Shown here piece by piece: positions 14,682 through 24,376 of a stretch of DNA of 33,773 bases. Under the pieces are notes generated by a model. It had not been told where the DNA came from, ran no database searches, and saw nothing but the letters and a program-made list of their open reading frames with translations. The stretch covers positions 1 to 33,773 of the forward strand of contig CAKSIT010000020.1 in the NCBI GenBank assembly GCA_934462925.1. The letters are read 5' to 3'. Position numbers and translations under genes: made by a program. The stretch comes from an uncultured Oscillospiraceae bacterium. GTDB taxonomy: Bacteria > Bacillota > Clostridia > Oscillospirales > Ruminococcaceae. Every line of letters starts with the position of its first letter. The first letter of the stretch is position 1.

Positions 14682-15611
14682 TCAGAACAAGTTCTGAAGC
14701 TGTTGTGCAACTACATAAATGATTACATACAGGTACATTGCCAAACATCCGCCCAACATAACAAAAGTAATGGGCTTAAGTTTTTCAGGGCGCTTTATTG
14801 CAACGCGCTTAAGTTCTTCCTTCTCCTTTACCGCAAGGTCATGAGAAATCATCTCAAAGTAGCTTCGCTGGTCGTCACCACGCATTACCGCCAATAATCC
14901 TCTGATTATTTCAGATAACCCCACCGACGGGATTCTTGATTCAAGATTACGAAGTGCCGACTCATAGTTTCCCGTTTTCATATCGGCAATTGTAATGTCA
15001 AGCTCTCGTTCAAATTCCTTTGAACAAACTTTCCTAAACGACGACAGAATAGCCATTACATCTCTTGTGGTAGAGATGCTTTGCTTAATTGTGTTTGCAA
15101 ATAAAACAAGCTCCATATCAATTTTTTCAGCTTTCTTCATTATCTGGTCGTCTAGGTCAGACATTCTCTTGCCATATACCGCGAATGCGAGAACACCAAC
15201 AACAATTGCAAGCAGCGGGTGGATAAAGAAAGAAAGTACTGCCAGCAGCGAAAGCAGTATTACCTCAGCAAATGCCTTTGCGGTGTAAAACTCCGGCGAA
15301 TAATGGATATCGCAGATTTTCAGTTTCTTGCGCAATGCATTCCTGCGGTCATCGCTCAGACGGATAATATTCTTATCAACAATAAAGCTTGCCAGCGGAA
15401 TAGTAAACTCCTCCGTAAAAGACCTTTTTCCCTTTTTCGTATTCAGGACCGCATTTCTTGCCTTTTTGCTCGGAACATAGATATAGTCCATAACAAGCTG
15501 ATACAAACCATATGACATTATTGCGACTGCCACAATCAATATCGGAAAAACCGCAAAGCTTATGGTGTTTCCAAGTATAACCACAGAGCTGTGAAACAAA
15601 TCTATTTTCAT
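14682..15611 (-). CDS. TadC-like pilus platform protein (type II secretion F family)
   Basis: A 309-residue membrane protein starting at ATG 15611, 2 bases after the TadB stop codon. An N-terminal membrane segment (ISFAVFPILIVAVAIMSYGL) and a central pair (EVILLSLLAVLSFFIHPLLA, IVVGVLAFAVYGKR) precede the cytoplasmic GspF-like helix bundle, including LFANTIKQSISTTRDVMAIL and SVGLSEIIRGLLAVMRGDD; a final segment is near the C-terminus (FVMLGGCLAMYLYVIIYVV). This is the pattern of TadC, which with TadB forms the platform that the CpaF ATPase turns to push pilin subunits out of the membrane. Confidence 0.85.
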   Translation of the reverse strand: MKIDLFHSSVVILGNTISFAVFPILIVAVAIMSYGLYQLVMDYIYVPSKKARNAVLNTKKGKRSFTEEFTIPLASFIVDKNIIRLSDDRRNALRKKLKICDIHYSPEFYTAKAFAEVILLSLLAVLSFFIHPLLAIVVGVLAFAVYGKRMSDLDDQIMKKAEKIDMELVLFANTIKQSISTTRDVMAILSSFRKVCSKEFERELDITIADMKTGNYESALRNLESRIPSVGLSEIIRGLLAVMRGDDQRSYFEMISHDLAVKEKEELKRVAIKRPEKLKPITFVMLGGCLAMYLYVIIYVVAQQLQNLF

Positions 15612-15613
15612 TG

Positions 15614-16573
15614 CTATTTGTCACCTCTATTCAATGGTTTGGTTATAGCTACAGCCTTGTTTACCGCAAACACCATTACTCCACCAAGCGCGCCCAGTAT
15701 TATCTTACCGAGAAGCGTTGTAGTAAGCACCGCATACCACTCTGCGTTAAGCAAATTCATCATAGGTATGCTAAGTACCACAGTAACTGCGACAGACAAA
15801 GTATCCTTGAGTGGCAGCATCATCATTGTGTCAAGTTCCTGCTGAATAGCTTTTGTTTCAGAAAAGCTGTTTATTATCGGAAACAAAATCACCTTTAGTG
15901 TTCGGTCGCTCTGGCATTGATAAAGCGCATCACACCATTCCACAAAAATGGGATTGTCAATGCTTCGCCTTAGTTTTTGAATACCAAGCCCGACATTAAA
16001 GTTAATCATCTTGTTCTCATTAACAAACTTTGCAAACGAACGCTTAACTATGCCATCCATATACACCAAATTTTCTTCGACTGCCATGATAATATTGTCA
16101 TTTCTTATATAAGAAGTAGTTATTCCTGATAACGCCACCTCAAGGTCGTTGTTAAGCTTTTTCTTTTTTTTATTTGAAGTGACCCTCACTACCCATGTTG
16201 GAATAAGTCCTGCGCCTATTACAAATGACGGGACAAGAAACACGTTATTGAAAAGCAATGCTACAATCAGCCCGAAAGCCCCGCATATCCCAGATAGCAG
16301 ATAAATGCCCCGTATCTTGTTGGCTTCATGGTTCTGGACAAGTATCTCAGTTGCTTCGTTAAAGCTTTTTACAATAAACGATTTTCTCTTTTCTCCCAAC
16401 AATGCGTCTCTCTGCTTCTTAAGAGAAACCTTACCTTTTTTATGCTCCCTGCTTCGCCTAACAGTTTTCTCAACCTCATAAAGGAAAGACTTTACAGCAC
16501 TGCTGTCCAAATTAAAAATGAGTACAACAGCAATAGTCAGACTAACAGAAATTAAAAGAGATATATAAAACAT
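15614..16573 (-). CDS. TadB-like pilus platform protein (type II secretion F family)
   Basis: A 319-residue protein; ATG 16573 is chosen because AGGAGG lies 9 bases before it, while a TTG six codons upstream would put that site inside the gene. Membrane segments are at the start (FYISLLISVSLTIAVVLIF), in the middle (GICGAFGLIVALLF and VPSFVIGAGLIP) and at the end (LSVAVTVVLSIPMMNLL, TTLLGKIILGALGGVMVFAV). A charged cytoplasmic loop (RRSREHKKGKVSLKKQRDAL) follows the first segment. It is the partner of TadC and sits between cpaF-like and tadC-like genes, the standard Tad order. Confidence 0.82.
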   Translation of the reverse strand: MFYISLLISVSLTIAVVLIFNLDSSAVKSFLYEVEKTVRRSREHKKGKVSLKKQRDALLGEKRKSFIVKSFNEATEILVQNHEANKIRGIYLLSGICGAFGLIVALLFNNVFLVPSFVIGAGLIPTWVVRVTSNKKKKKLNNDLEVALSGITTSYIRNDNIIMAVEENLVYMDGIVKRSFAKFVNENKMINFNVGLGIQKLRRSIDNPIFVEWCDALYQCQSDRTLKVILFPIINSFSETKAIQQELDTMMMLPLKDTLSVAVTVVLSIPMMNLLNAEWYAVLTTTLLGKIILGALGGVMVFAVNKAVAITKPLNRGDK

Positions 16574-16587
16574 ACCGCTTATCCTCC

Positions 16588-17931
16588 TCAAAACAGATCG
16601 GCAATAATTTTTGGCGCGCCATTTTGAATAAATTCACTTCTAAGCTGCTCGCTTATACCATCAACTCGGTCAAAATGCCCGGTTATTGTCACCTTCCCTT
16701 TTGAATCAGAGGAGTTATCATCGACTACATACCTGAATAAAGTTCTGTATTTAAGCTCTCCGTTGGCATAGCTCTCCCCTTCTATAATTTCTGTAATCTT
16801 TCTTGTGGTATCCTCAAGCTGCCGCTGAAATACAATAATCGGAAATGCCTCAACCATCATTTTCATCAGCATATCGTCCTCAAATTCATATGCCCTTTTT
16901 GCTAGCGTCACCATTCGCATATATGCGCCTGCCGCCGTCTTTGAATGAATAGTAGTTATTACCGTGTGGCCTGTTCTTGCCGCTTCCTGGGCAGCAAACG
17001 CCTCCTGGCTTCTCATTTCGCCAACACAAATTACGTCAGGGTTAAATCTCAATGCAAAATCCAAGAGGTTTTCCTGAGTCACCTCCTGCATTTTATCAAG
17101 CGAGCTTTTAGTAACAGTATGTATGACGCTGTTCGTCACCTTATTGTTCTTATCTCTCCTAATAAGGTCAAACTCGCGAGAGCCTTCTTCAATCGTATAT
17201 ATTCTTTTTGATGACGGAAGCGTAGACATAAGCCAGCTGGCAGTTGTTGTTTTTCCTGAACCAGTGTTTCCGGCAATACAAATACTGATACCGTACTTGA
17301 CTGCCATAGATAAAAAATCAAGCATTCCCATAGTGGCAGTACTTTCAGAAAGGTCCTGCTTGCTTATTCCACTTTTTCTTACTACTCGGATAGATGCCGC
17401 TATTCCGACATCTTCATCAAGAACAGGCGTCTTTAATACCGTGATACGAATATTCTTTGCCAGCGAACCAAGAGCAGTAGGATTTCCGTCGTCTATAACT
17501 GTACCACTTTTCTGCAGCATTCTTCTGACAATATCTATCGCGTGCTGCGGTGAAAGGAATTTTTCAGGTGATTTATACCTTCTGCCCGAAACAATAAGGT
17601 CAATGTCGTCCCATGAATTTATATCTATTTCCTCAAGACCGTTTGTATCTGCATTCTGAAGTATCTTAGTCAGGAAAGAATACTCAGCCATATCTGAAAA
17701 AAGTTTGTCGGCTAGCTCCTCATCGGAATAATCATCCAGTCTTATTGAATGTGTTATAAGATACTGCTTTATGTATTCCTTGACTAAGCTTCTGTCACTG
17801 TTATTCATATCCGAAGACAGAATATTCTCATAGGTGCTGGCAATAAAACTCTGCGCCGACTGAAGGATACTTTCATAATTGCTAAATCCATTTTTTCGCG
17901 ACTTAAAATTTTGAAGGTTAGAGTTTACCAT
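16588..17931 (-). CDS. CpaF/TadA-type secretion ATPase
   Basis: A 447-residue hexameric ATPase of the VirB11/PilT class that powers pilus assembly. Walker A GNTGSGKTT is at residues 221-229, the Asp/Glu box YTIEEGSREF from 245, Walker B VICVGEMRSQEA at 300-311, and the His box GHTVITTIHS at 321-330; all catalytic motifs are intact. The N-terminal part (residues 1-180) has the helical and three-layer domain of CpaF, including NGLEEIDINSWDDIDLIVSG. The usual CpaF start is matched. It overlaps the CpaE-like gene by 14 bases and precedes tadB, the usual order. Confidence 0.93.
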   Translation of the reverse strand: MVNSNLQNFKSRKNGFSNYESILQSAQSFIASTYENILSSDMNNSDRSLVKEYIKQYLITHSIRLDDYSDEELADKLFSDMAEYSFLTKILQNADTNGLEEIDINSWDDIDLIVSGRRYKSPEKFLSPQHAIDIVRRMLQKSGTVIDDGNPTALGSLAKNIRITVLKTPVLDEDVGIAASIRVVRKSGISKQDLSESTATMGMLDFLSMAVKYGISICIAGNTGSGKTTTASWLMSTLPSSKRIYTIEEGSREFDLIRRDKNNKVTNSVIHTVTKSSLDKMQEVTQENLLDFALRFNPDVICVGEMRSQEAFAAQEAARTGHTVITTIHSKTAAGAYMRMVTLAKRAYEFEDDMLMKMMVEAFPIIVFQRQLEDTTRKITEIIEGESYANGELKYRTLFRYVVDDNSSDSKGKVTITGHFDRVDGISEQLRSEFIQNGAPKIIADLF

Positions 17932-18676
17932 GGTTATCCTCCACGATTCGTTTAACCAACCGCTTTATTTCCTTTGAAAAATCACGAGAGGCCATACGTT
18001 TAAGGTCTGTCAGAAGCTCTCCGCCTATATAACGATTTTCAATCTCTGGCGAATATGGCAGCACATAATCGTATTTGCCGGAAACCCTCATCAGCTCGGT
18101 TAACGGAGAAACATTCTTAACGTTGCCCACTACCATTATGTGGTTATTTATATCAAAGCGGTCCTCGGAATATATCATTCTGGCGCTGTCCATATATGAT
18201 ATTCCCCTGGTATCGGCGGTAATGCAGCAAATTTTATAATCTGCAAGCCCCATGGCAACCTGAGACATATTATCGTCAATCGGATTCGCTGTGCAGTCCA
18301 CTATTACATACTCTGCAAGATTCATCATTTTGTTCAGAACCTTCATAACAGGTTCATCGCCGAAGCTGTCATAAGTTATGTATGTGTCAGACGGAGCCAT
18401 GCCGATAAAGCAAAGGTAATCGCACTCGGGGTGTACAACCAGTCTTTGCGCAAATATGGTATCGTCAAATCTGCCAGACATAAGAAGCGGTCCTATACTC
18501 TGAGAACTCTCAATATCAGCGGACGGCACAAATACCTTTAGCATCGGCGTCAGCTTATCGCCGTTATACACAATTACATTGCTTTTTTGAGTTGCTAAGG
18601 CAGCTCCAAGCGCAAGTGAAAGTACTGTCTTTCCGCTTGACGGGCTTCCCCATACACAAATTAGTTTCGCACTCAT
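17918..18676 (-). CDS. CpaE/TadZ-like P-loop ATPase with atypical Walker A
   Basis: A 252-residue protein starting at ATG 18676 (a TTG two codons upstream at 18682 would overlap the CpaB-like stop by 4 bases). It has a P-loop near the start, VWGSPSSGKTVLSLAL, and a MinD-like course: a switch-like aspartate in YVIVDCTANPIDDNMSQVAM, then TADTRGISYMDSARMIYSE and HIMVVGNVKN. The signature lysine of MinD/ParA (KGGxGKT) is missing. In Tad systems this protein places the machine at a cell site. It is flanked by cpaB-like and cpaF-like genes. Confidence 0.8.
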   Translation of the reverse strand: MSAKLICVWGSPSSGKTVLSLALGAALATQKSNVIVYNGDKLTPMLKVFVPSADIESSQSIGPLLMSGRFDDTIFAQRLVVHPECDYLCFIGMAPSDTYITYDSFGDEPVMKVLNKMMNLAEYVIVDCTANPIDDNMSQVAMGLADYKICCITADTRGISYMDSARMIYSEDRFDINNHIMVVGNVKNVSPLTELMRVSGKYDYVLPYSPEIENRYIGGELLTDLKRMASRDFSKEIKRLVKRIVEDNHGKL

Positions 18677-18678
18677 AA

Positions 18679-19500
18679 TCAACCTGCCTGTTCTGTCGTC
18701 TGTGATTCAGCAGCATTACCTGCATCACCCGTATCGGTTCTGTCGTCATTAAACATAAACCATGCGTCTGAACTAATAGGATGATTAGCCTTAAGATAAC
18801 TTTCCTGCCTTGCTAAAAGCTGCTCCTTTTTGTATTCGTCACCGCGGCACACAAGAGATAGATGTATTGAAGTTTCGTTTTCGCAGGCAACAAGGTCAAG
18901 CGCCTGCTGAAGATTTACACGAAATGTTACGACGCTCGGAATATCGTTTGCGGAATCGCCATCCTTGTTAATGTCATCTGCGGCACTATTGACAATATTT
19001 ATAACCTCGAGGTACATGATGTTCGGGTTAATTCTGGATGTCCCATCGGAATACAACACAGGCATTACTATGTCGCCAACGGCTATTTTCGCAGAAACGC
19101 TCTGCGGCAATGACTTGACCGAAACAGACACGGCATATTCGTTATCGCCAAGGTCTCTGTAAGTATAGTCTGCAAATGGCCTGTCAGGGCTGATTTTGCT
19201 TTTGATGAGAACATCGTTTGTTCTCATATCCAAAGCAGCATAATATTGATTTTTCCTGAAGTCTTCAACAGATGAAAAATATTCGCCATTTGCATACAGC
19301 ATATCGCTCTCAGAAATTTCAATGCTTCTTACACAATCCGCCGTAATTTGCTGTCCCTTTTCAACATTTTTTGACAGCACCACTATTGCTATCTTGTTGT
19401 TCATTCTGTTTGTAAGCAGCGGTACGGCCACAAATCCGATAACAAATGCCAACACAATGCAAACACAACCAACTAAAAATCTGTTCTTTAGTAAATTCAT
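18679..19500 (-). CDS. CpaB-like SAF-domain protein
   Basis: A 273-residue exported, membrane-anchored protein. ATG 19500 follows AAGGAGA. An N-terminal membrane segment (LVGCVCIVLAFVIGFVAVPLL) leads directly to a SAF domain: IVVLSKNVEKGQQITADCVR is the usual start, followed by AALDMRTNDVLIKSKI and an extended beta part. The C-terminus is Asp/Thr/Ala-rich and may be disordered. In diderm bacteria CpaB holds the secretin; no secretin is present here, as expected for a single-membrane cell, so it may bind the cell wall or an outer component. The gene is 24 bases after the YukD-like gene. Confidence 0.8.
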   Translation of the reverse strand: MNLLKNRFLVGCVCIVLAFVIGFVAVPLLTNRMNNKIAIVVLSKNVEKGQQITADCVRSIEISESDMLYANGEYFSSVEDFRKNQYYAALDMRTNDVLIKSKISPDRPFADYTYRDLGDNEYAVSVSVKSLPQSVSAKIAVGDIVMPVLYSDGTSRINPNIMYLEVINIVNSAADDINKDGDSANDIPSVVTFRVNLQQALDLVACENETSIHLSLVCRGDEYKKEQLLARQESYLKANHPISSDAWFMFNDDRTDTGDAGNAAESQTTEQAG

Positions 19501-19524
19501 TTTAAGGAGTCTCCTTCTTTAATT

Positions 19525-19776
19525 TTATATTATATAAAGCATTGAACCATTATGAAGCAGGCTTTCTCGGGGCGTTTTGTTCATATCAAAGCAATCTCCA
19601 GTCAGTCTGTCGCATAACAATGCATTATCACTCGGAACGTATTTTCCACCAGTTATATCCGCAACGGCATTCTGTGCCATTGCAGCAATCATATAAAACC
19701 GTGTATTTACAGGGATATACATATCAAACGCTTTCATAAGCGAGGGAAACCATATTTCAACCAAAATCTTGTCCAT
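19525..19776 (-). CDS. YukD/EsaB-like ubiquitin-fold protein
   Basis: An 83-residue protein. ATG 19776 (MDKILVEIWF) is supported by AAGGAGG 6 bases before it; an in-frame start six codons upstream would lie inside the essC-type gene. Its order of strands and helix (ILVEIWFPSLMKAFDMYIP, then VNTRFYMIAAMAQNAVADIT, then DCFDMNKTPRESLLHNGSML) matches the ubiquitin-like fold of YukD/EsaB, a small cytosolic partner of type VII secretion in Firmicutes. It begins 1 base after the EssC stop. The likeness is from layout and position, and the sequence match is weak. Confidence 0.7.
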   Translation of the reverse strand: MDKILVEIWFPSLMKAFDMYIPVNTRFYMIAAMAQNAVADITGGKYVPSDNALLCDRLTGDCFDMNKTPRESLLHNGSMLYII

Positions 19777-19777
19777 G

Positions 19778-22700
19778 TTAATCCTCCTTACCAAGCGAAA
19801 TGAACTTTACAGACTTTCCCAATCCGTTTACATAACTGAAACCGCTGCATTTTCTTTCACTTCCGCTTACTTCGGGCATATCGCTATGGATGAACAAATA
19901 GCTGTCGTTGTTGATGCCGCCTCCAAGCCAGAAATAGGTATCCCTCGGGAACTTCTCAAACCACTCCGCGCTTGTGTAACTGCTGAACGAAAAGTAGTCG
20001 CCAAATATAACGAAATTAACGCCCAAATCGGCATAAAGCAAAAGCAGGGAAAGTATGCTGCGCTGTTCGTCTTCGCCCTCAACATCTGCGTTGTCCTCGC
20101 GAATAATATTCGCAAATTCCGACAGTATACATATCACAGGTTTTCCATCAGGGACATAGTTGTCCTTAGACCTGTTTGCCATAAGCTTAGCAAGCTTTTT
20201 CAGCCCATCGTGTATTTCTCCTGCGGTATAGTAGTCCTCCGACTTGGTTTTAAGCGAGCCGCTGATATCGAAAACGTACAAATGATAATCGTCCTCAATA
20301 AGCTTTATAAGAGCTCCTGCAATGTCCGTAAGGTCGTAAGACCCTTCTGCCGTGAACACATTCATAAATCTGTTCAGGTTAAGGTAAACAGGCTGCATAT
20401 TAAGCTTGTCAATCCCAACAACCACGTTGTTATCGTCGGTAATGAATTTTTTCACATAATCCACGGTAACTACATCTGGTAAGTTTACTATTCTCATCGC
20501 ACGGCAAGCACTTCGTTCGTTTATTACGCCAGCCTGTTCATTTATAAACGCAAATATATCCGTGCGTTCAGTAATATAGCAAGTCTGAAATTCGTAAACT
20601 TCATCCTTACTGCAAAGACCTCTGCCCTTGCAATCAGTAGGAATCATCTTTTTAGCTTTGGGTAGCACATTGCTATACGAAGCATCATTGAGATTAAGGG
20701 CAAAAACATTACCAAAGTTTTCCATTATCTTCATGCGCAAACCTGTCGTGGAAACAGATGTCAGCAAGAAATAAACTCCGTATTTGCTTGCGTCACGCGA
20801 AAGCACCTCGACAAGCGAGTCATACTGCTCCTTTTCAAACGCCTCCCTAAACGAGCCGTAATTTGCTATGATAATGTTCATTGCAGGCAAATCATCATGT
20901 TCTTTGAAATACTGTGAGAAATCAACGCCTTCTGATGCAAGTTTTGCTTTTCTGCGATTGATTTCCTTGAGCAGGAAATTAAAAAACGTTTCCACCTTTT
21001 CAGGTTCGCTTGATGTAATGAAAGCACCCACCGCATTGTATTTCTCAAATGCTTTCAGAGTTTCAGAAGCAAAATCGAGAATATAAAATGTAGCGCGCTG
21101 TGCCGTGTAACGGTTAAGCACATCATAAATATAAGCAACAAGGAACGTGGTCTTTCCGTAGCCCGACGAGCCATATACAATTGTGTTGCCGTCCATAAGC
21201 GAAAGTGTAAGCAGCTTCTGCGACTGCTGCTGCGGGATATCGTACTCGCCAATAACAGCGGTTATCTTGTCCTCATCAGTCATATAACCGTATTTCTCAA
21301 CCAGTTTTTCTGCATATATTGTTGCAGGTATCGGGTCAAGCCATAACCTTGCGCTATGTATGTTCTCTGCCTCGCACAGGTCATTAAGGTAATTAACAAC
21401 TGTTTCCATCTGGCTGTACTGTTTTTTCTCTTTTTCATCAAGCTGCTTGGCACTTGTTGTTAACTGTTGCTGCAAAATCTGCTTTCTTATTTCATTTGTT
21501 GCCTGCTTGAGAAGTGTGCCGTTGTTGTCAATCATCTGAACAGAATCATCAATTCTGCTTTCAAGGTCTTCTTCAGGCTTATAAATCGCGCCAGCCCATG
21601 CCGACTGACCAAGCTCGTACACCTCATTATAGCCAACCTGCAAATAATATCTGCCAGTCTGAGTGATATATGCTGCGTCCGGCGACATTATCATATCCTT
21701 ACTATCAGACGCTTCCTGTACCTTAAGGCAAACCCTGAATCTTGAGTTTGACCATATCTGACCAGTTACAACACCTGAAGGCTTTTGCGTAGCAAGGATG
21801 AGGTGAATACCAAGTGAACGACCTATTCTTGCTGCAGAATTAAGCTCGTCCAAAAAGTCCGGGCACTGGTCCTTCAGCTCCGCAAATTCATCTGCGATAA
21901 CAAACAGATGCTGCAGCGGCTCAGAAACTTTGCCCTCGCGATACAGACGCTGGTACTTGTAAATATCGTTAACAGTAGTTTCAAGCGCAGTACTGGTCTG
22001 ATTGAACAGAGTCTGCCTGCGCGTACACTCGCTTCTTATTGAAATAAGCGAACGGGTAAGCGACGCGCCGTCAAGGTTTGTTATCGTTCCTGCAAGGTGA
22101 GGAAGCTTTGTGAATGCCTTTGATAATGCGCCGCCTTTATAGTCAATCAGAAGAAACGCCAGTTCCTTCGGGCTGAAATTTACTGCCAGCGACAGGATAA
22201 GCGTCATTATAAACTCCGACTTACCCGAACCTGTTGTACCTGCAATCAACCCGTGCGGGCCGTGTGCATTTTGGTGCAGGTCAAGCATCATTAAGCTTCC
22301 GTGCGAATCAACACCAAGCGGTGCAGCGAGTGAAAGCACAGGGTTGCTCTCTTTCCATCTCGTCAGGCAGTTAAGCTCATTCACATTTCTAAATTTGTAC
22401 ATTTCCGCGAATGTCAGCATATCAGGCAGCTTGTAACCACCCTCAATATTACCAAGCTTGACATTTGCCAAACCAACTGCCTGCTGAGCAAAATCTACCT
22501 CATCAAAATTGACGGGCCTGATATACATTTCCTGAGCAGAGGATCTGCTTTTTATGCACAAACTGCGCGATGCGTCTCCTGTTTTCTGCTCGGCATACTC
22601 CTCGCGGCAAAGCTGAATAATCAATGAGCATTCATTCGGGAGGTTTCGGGTTTCATTGTATAGCGCAAGTATAGATACATTGCTGTTTTTTCGCTGAATG

Positions 22701-24376
22701 ATATTGCTTATTAAATTTGTTTTACTGCACAGCTCCTGGTCGGCACAAATAACAACATAATGCACTTCAGGCAATGATTCATTGCCCTCATGTATGCTTA
22801 AGCTCTTTTCAAGCTCGCATGAAACAGCTTTAAGCTCCGAGGTATCGCAAGCAATATACCGAAAGTTTTTTTGATTATTCCAGGAATGTGGCAGCCAGCG
22901 AATATAGCTCCACTGACGTTCTTCTTCCCTATTGCATATAAGAACAACTTTCAGCTCGGAATAGCTGCATAAGGTGGTGAGCTGCAGAATTATATTACGG
23001 GTATAGTCCACCACTTTAGCCCGATTACCAACAATTCCCGTTACACTATTTTCCTTAAGCGACAGGATTATCGGAGCATCATCGATATAGTACTTTTTAT
23101 TAAGCAGTTTTTCCATACATTCAAGCAGAGAGTCGTACTCCACCTGAATAGACTCCTTGTTCTTTTTCAGATTAAACGCCGCATCAACCCTGCCAGTTCC
23201 TGCATAAAACCGAAGGAAGTCCGCATCACACAGCCTTCTTTCCCACAAAGACGCCAGTCGATTGTTTGCACGTTCTACCAGCTGGCTTACGGTGGGATTT
23301 GCAAGAACCAACTCATTATGCTGCCTTTCAAGCAACTCTTTTATTTCTGTTTCCTTCTTATCAAGATACTGAAGATATACCTTCTTCCTGTTTTTCTCCT
23401 TATTTGTATTACGCACTTTACTATAGAGCCTGTTTATTACAGGCCACAGCATACTGCTCATAACCATGCTCGTTGACATAATAAGCGTCGGAAGCATTTC
23501 GGTAAACTCCTTGCCCTGCTGTAAACCGCTGACAAGCGTAATTCCCGCCGTTGAAGCAGAAGCAATACCCATTGTAAACGCAGGGCCAAGCGACAGCGCA
23601 ACAGGACTGTCTCCTGCTTTTGCACCCTGAGGCGGAGGAAGAAGTTCTATCTCAGGGTAATTTTCGTTTACAGTAAAACGCGGTGAAACATAAAAGAAAT
23701 TTTCTCTGTCATAGTCATCAAAGCTCTGCTCAACAAGGCTGTTTTCCTTGTAAAAAGGAGCAAGCACATTTATCGAAGCACTGAGCTTTACTTTAAGCTT
23801 AGGTCCACTATCCATTGCAATAATGCTTCGGCCTATGATAAACCTGAATCCATACAAATATACCATATCCGACGGCGAAAGCTCTCCACTGCGAAAAGGA
23901 ATATTGTTTACAAAGCAATTTGAACCCGATTCAAGTGTAGTTTTCTTATCGGAAAAAGTAATGATTGCTGCTACAGGCTCTGCTAATTTGCTATCAAGAA
24001 CAATATCGCAATTCTTGTCCGAGCCAATTTTTATCTTTCCGTTAACCGCATATCTATGGAACACCAGCATAGGTTCGGTATCATCGCTAACAATCAAATG
24101 ACAATCTTCCATGGTGTGGCTGCACCGAACGATGAAATTTCCATAATCCAGAACCGCATAGTTCTTTTCCTTATCACCCAGTACCTTTCTATTTTCATCA
24201 AAAAGAGTTGCATTTTTTCCTGCATGAGCTACCCAGCCATTCTCTGATGCCACAACAGCCAATATCGGCTCATTCTGTCCTCTGGCAGTAGTGTAATTAA
24301 CAAAAAACTGTCCTGACTTTTTTTTAGGCAGGTATAGCTCATGGTAACAGCTGTGCTGAATAAGTGTTAATTTCAT
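19778..24376 (-). CDS. EssC-type type VII secretion ATPase with two FHA-like domains
   Basis: A 1532-residue membrane motor of the FtsK/SpoIIIE family that drives WXG100 export. Residues 1-95 and 100-190 look like two forkhead-associated folds (GSDKNCDIVLD in the second). Two membrane segments lie at about 258-284 and 293-318. ATPase domain 1 has Walker A GTTGSGKSE (713-721), Walker B LLIDYKGG (742-749) and IADEFAEL (827-834). Domain 2 has GSSGYGKTT (1069-1077) and YILDFAS (1098-1104). Domain 3 (from about 1310) keeps LYVFDISGS but its P-loop is eroded (FTAEGSYDLT). The layout is that of EssC/YukBA of Bacillota. ATG 24376 overlaps the pseudokinase stop (ATGA). Confidence 0.93.
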   Translation of the reverse strand: MKLTLIQHSCYHELYLPKKKSGQFFVNYTTARGQNEPILAVVASENGWVAHAGKNATLFDENRKVLGDKEKNYAVLDYGNFIVRCSHTMEDCHLIVSDDTEPMLVFHRYAVNGKIKIGSDKNCDIVLDSKLAEPVAAIITFSDKKTTLESGSNCFVNNIPFRSGELSPSDMVYLYGFRFIIGRSIIAMDSGPKLKVKLSASINVLAPFYKENSLVEQSFDDYDRENFFYVSPRFTVNENYPEIELLPPPQGAKAGDSPVALSLGPAFTMGIASASTAGITLVSGLQQGKEFTEMLPTLIMSTSMVMSSMLWPVINRLYSKVRNTNKEKNRKKVYLQYLDKKETEIKELLERQHNELVLANPTVSQLVERANNRLASLWERRLCDADFLRFYAGTGRVDAAFNLKKNKESIQVEYDSLLECMEKLLNKKYYIDDAPIILSLKENSVTGIVGNRAKVVDYTRNIILQLTTLCSYSELKVVLICNREEERQWSYIRWLPHSWNNQKNFRYIACDTSELKAVSCELEKSLSIHEGNESLPEVHYVVICADQELCSKTNLISNIIQRKNSNVSILALYNETRNLPNECSLIIQLCREEYAEQKTGDASRSLCIKSRSSAQEMYIRPVNFDEVDFAQQAVGLANVKLGNIEGGYKLPDMLTFAEMYKFRNVNELNCLTRWKESNPVLSLAAPLGVDSHGSLMMLDLHQNAHGPHGLIAGTTGSGKSEFIMTLILSLAVNFSPKELAFLLIDYKGGALSKAFTKLPHLAGTITNLDGASLTRSLISIRSECTRRQTLFNQTSTALETTVNDIYKYQRLYREGKVSEPLQHLFVIADEFAELKDQCPDFLDELNSAARIGRSLGIHLILATQKPSGVVTGQIWSNSRFRVCLKVQEASDSKDMIMSPDAAYITQTGRYYLQVGYNEVYELGQSAWAGAIYKPEEDLESRIDDSVQMIDNNGTLLKQATNEIRKQILQQQLTTSAKQLDEKEKKQYSQMETVVNYLNDLCEAENIHSARLWLDPIPATIYAEKLVEKYGYMTDEDKITAVIGEYDIPQQQSQKLLTLSLMDGNTIVYGSSGYGKTTFLVAYIYDVLNRYTAQRATFYILDFASETLKAFEKYNAVGAFITSSEPEKVETFFNFLLKEINRRKAKLASEGVDFSQYFKEHDDLPAMNIIIANYGSFREAFEKEQYDSLVEVLSRDASKYGVYFLLTSVSTTGLRMKIMENFGNVFALNLNDASYSNVLPKAKKMIPTDCKGRGLCSKDEVYEFQTCYITERTDIFAFINEQAGVINERSACRAMRIVNLPDVVTVDYVKKFITDDNNVVVGIDKLNMQPVYLNLNRFMNVFTAEGSYDLTDIAGALIKLIEDDYHLYVFDISGSLKTKSEDYYTAGEIHDGLKKLAKLMANRSKDNYVPDGKPVICILSEFANIIREDNADVEGEDEQRSILSLLLLYADLGVNFVIFGDYFSFSSYTSAEWFEKFPRDTYFWLGGGINNDSYLFIHSDMPEVSGSERKCSGFSYVNGLGKSVKFISLGKED

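Noticed and set aside
16328..16555. Plus-strand small frames within the Tad-type genes
   Set aside because: They are antisense, lack ribosome sites and start codons in good context, and the minus-strand genes explain the region fully.
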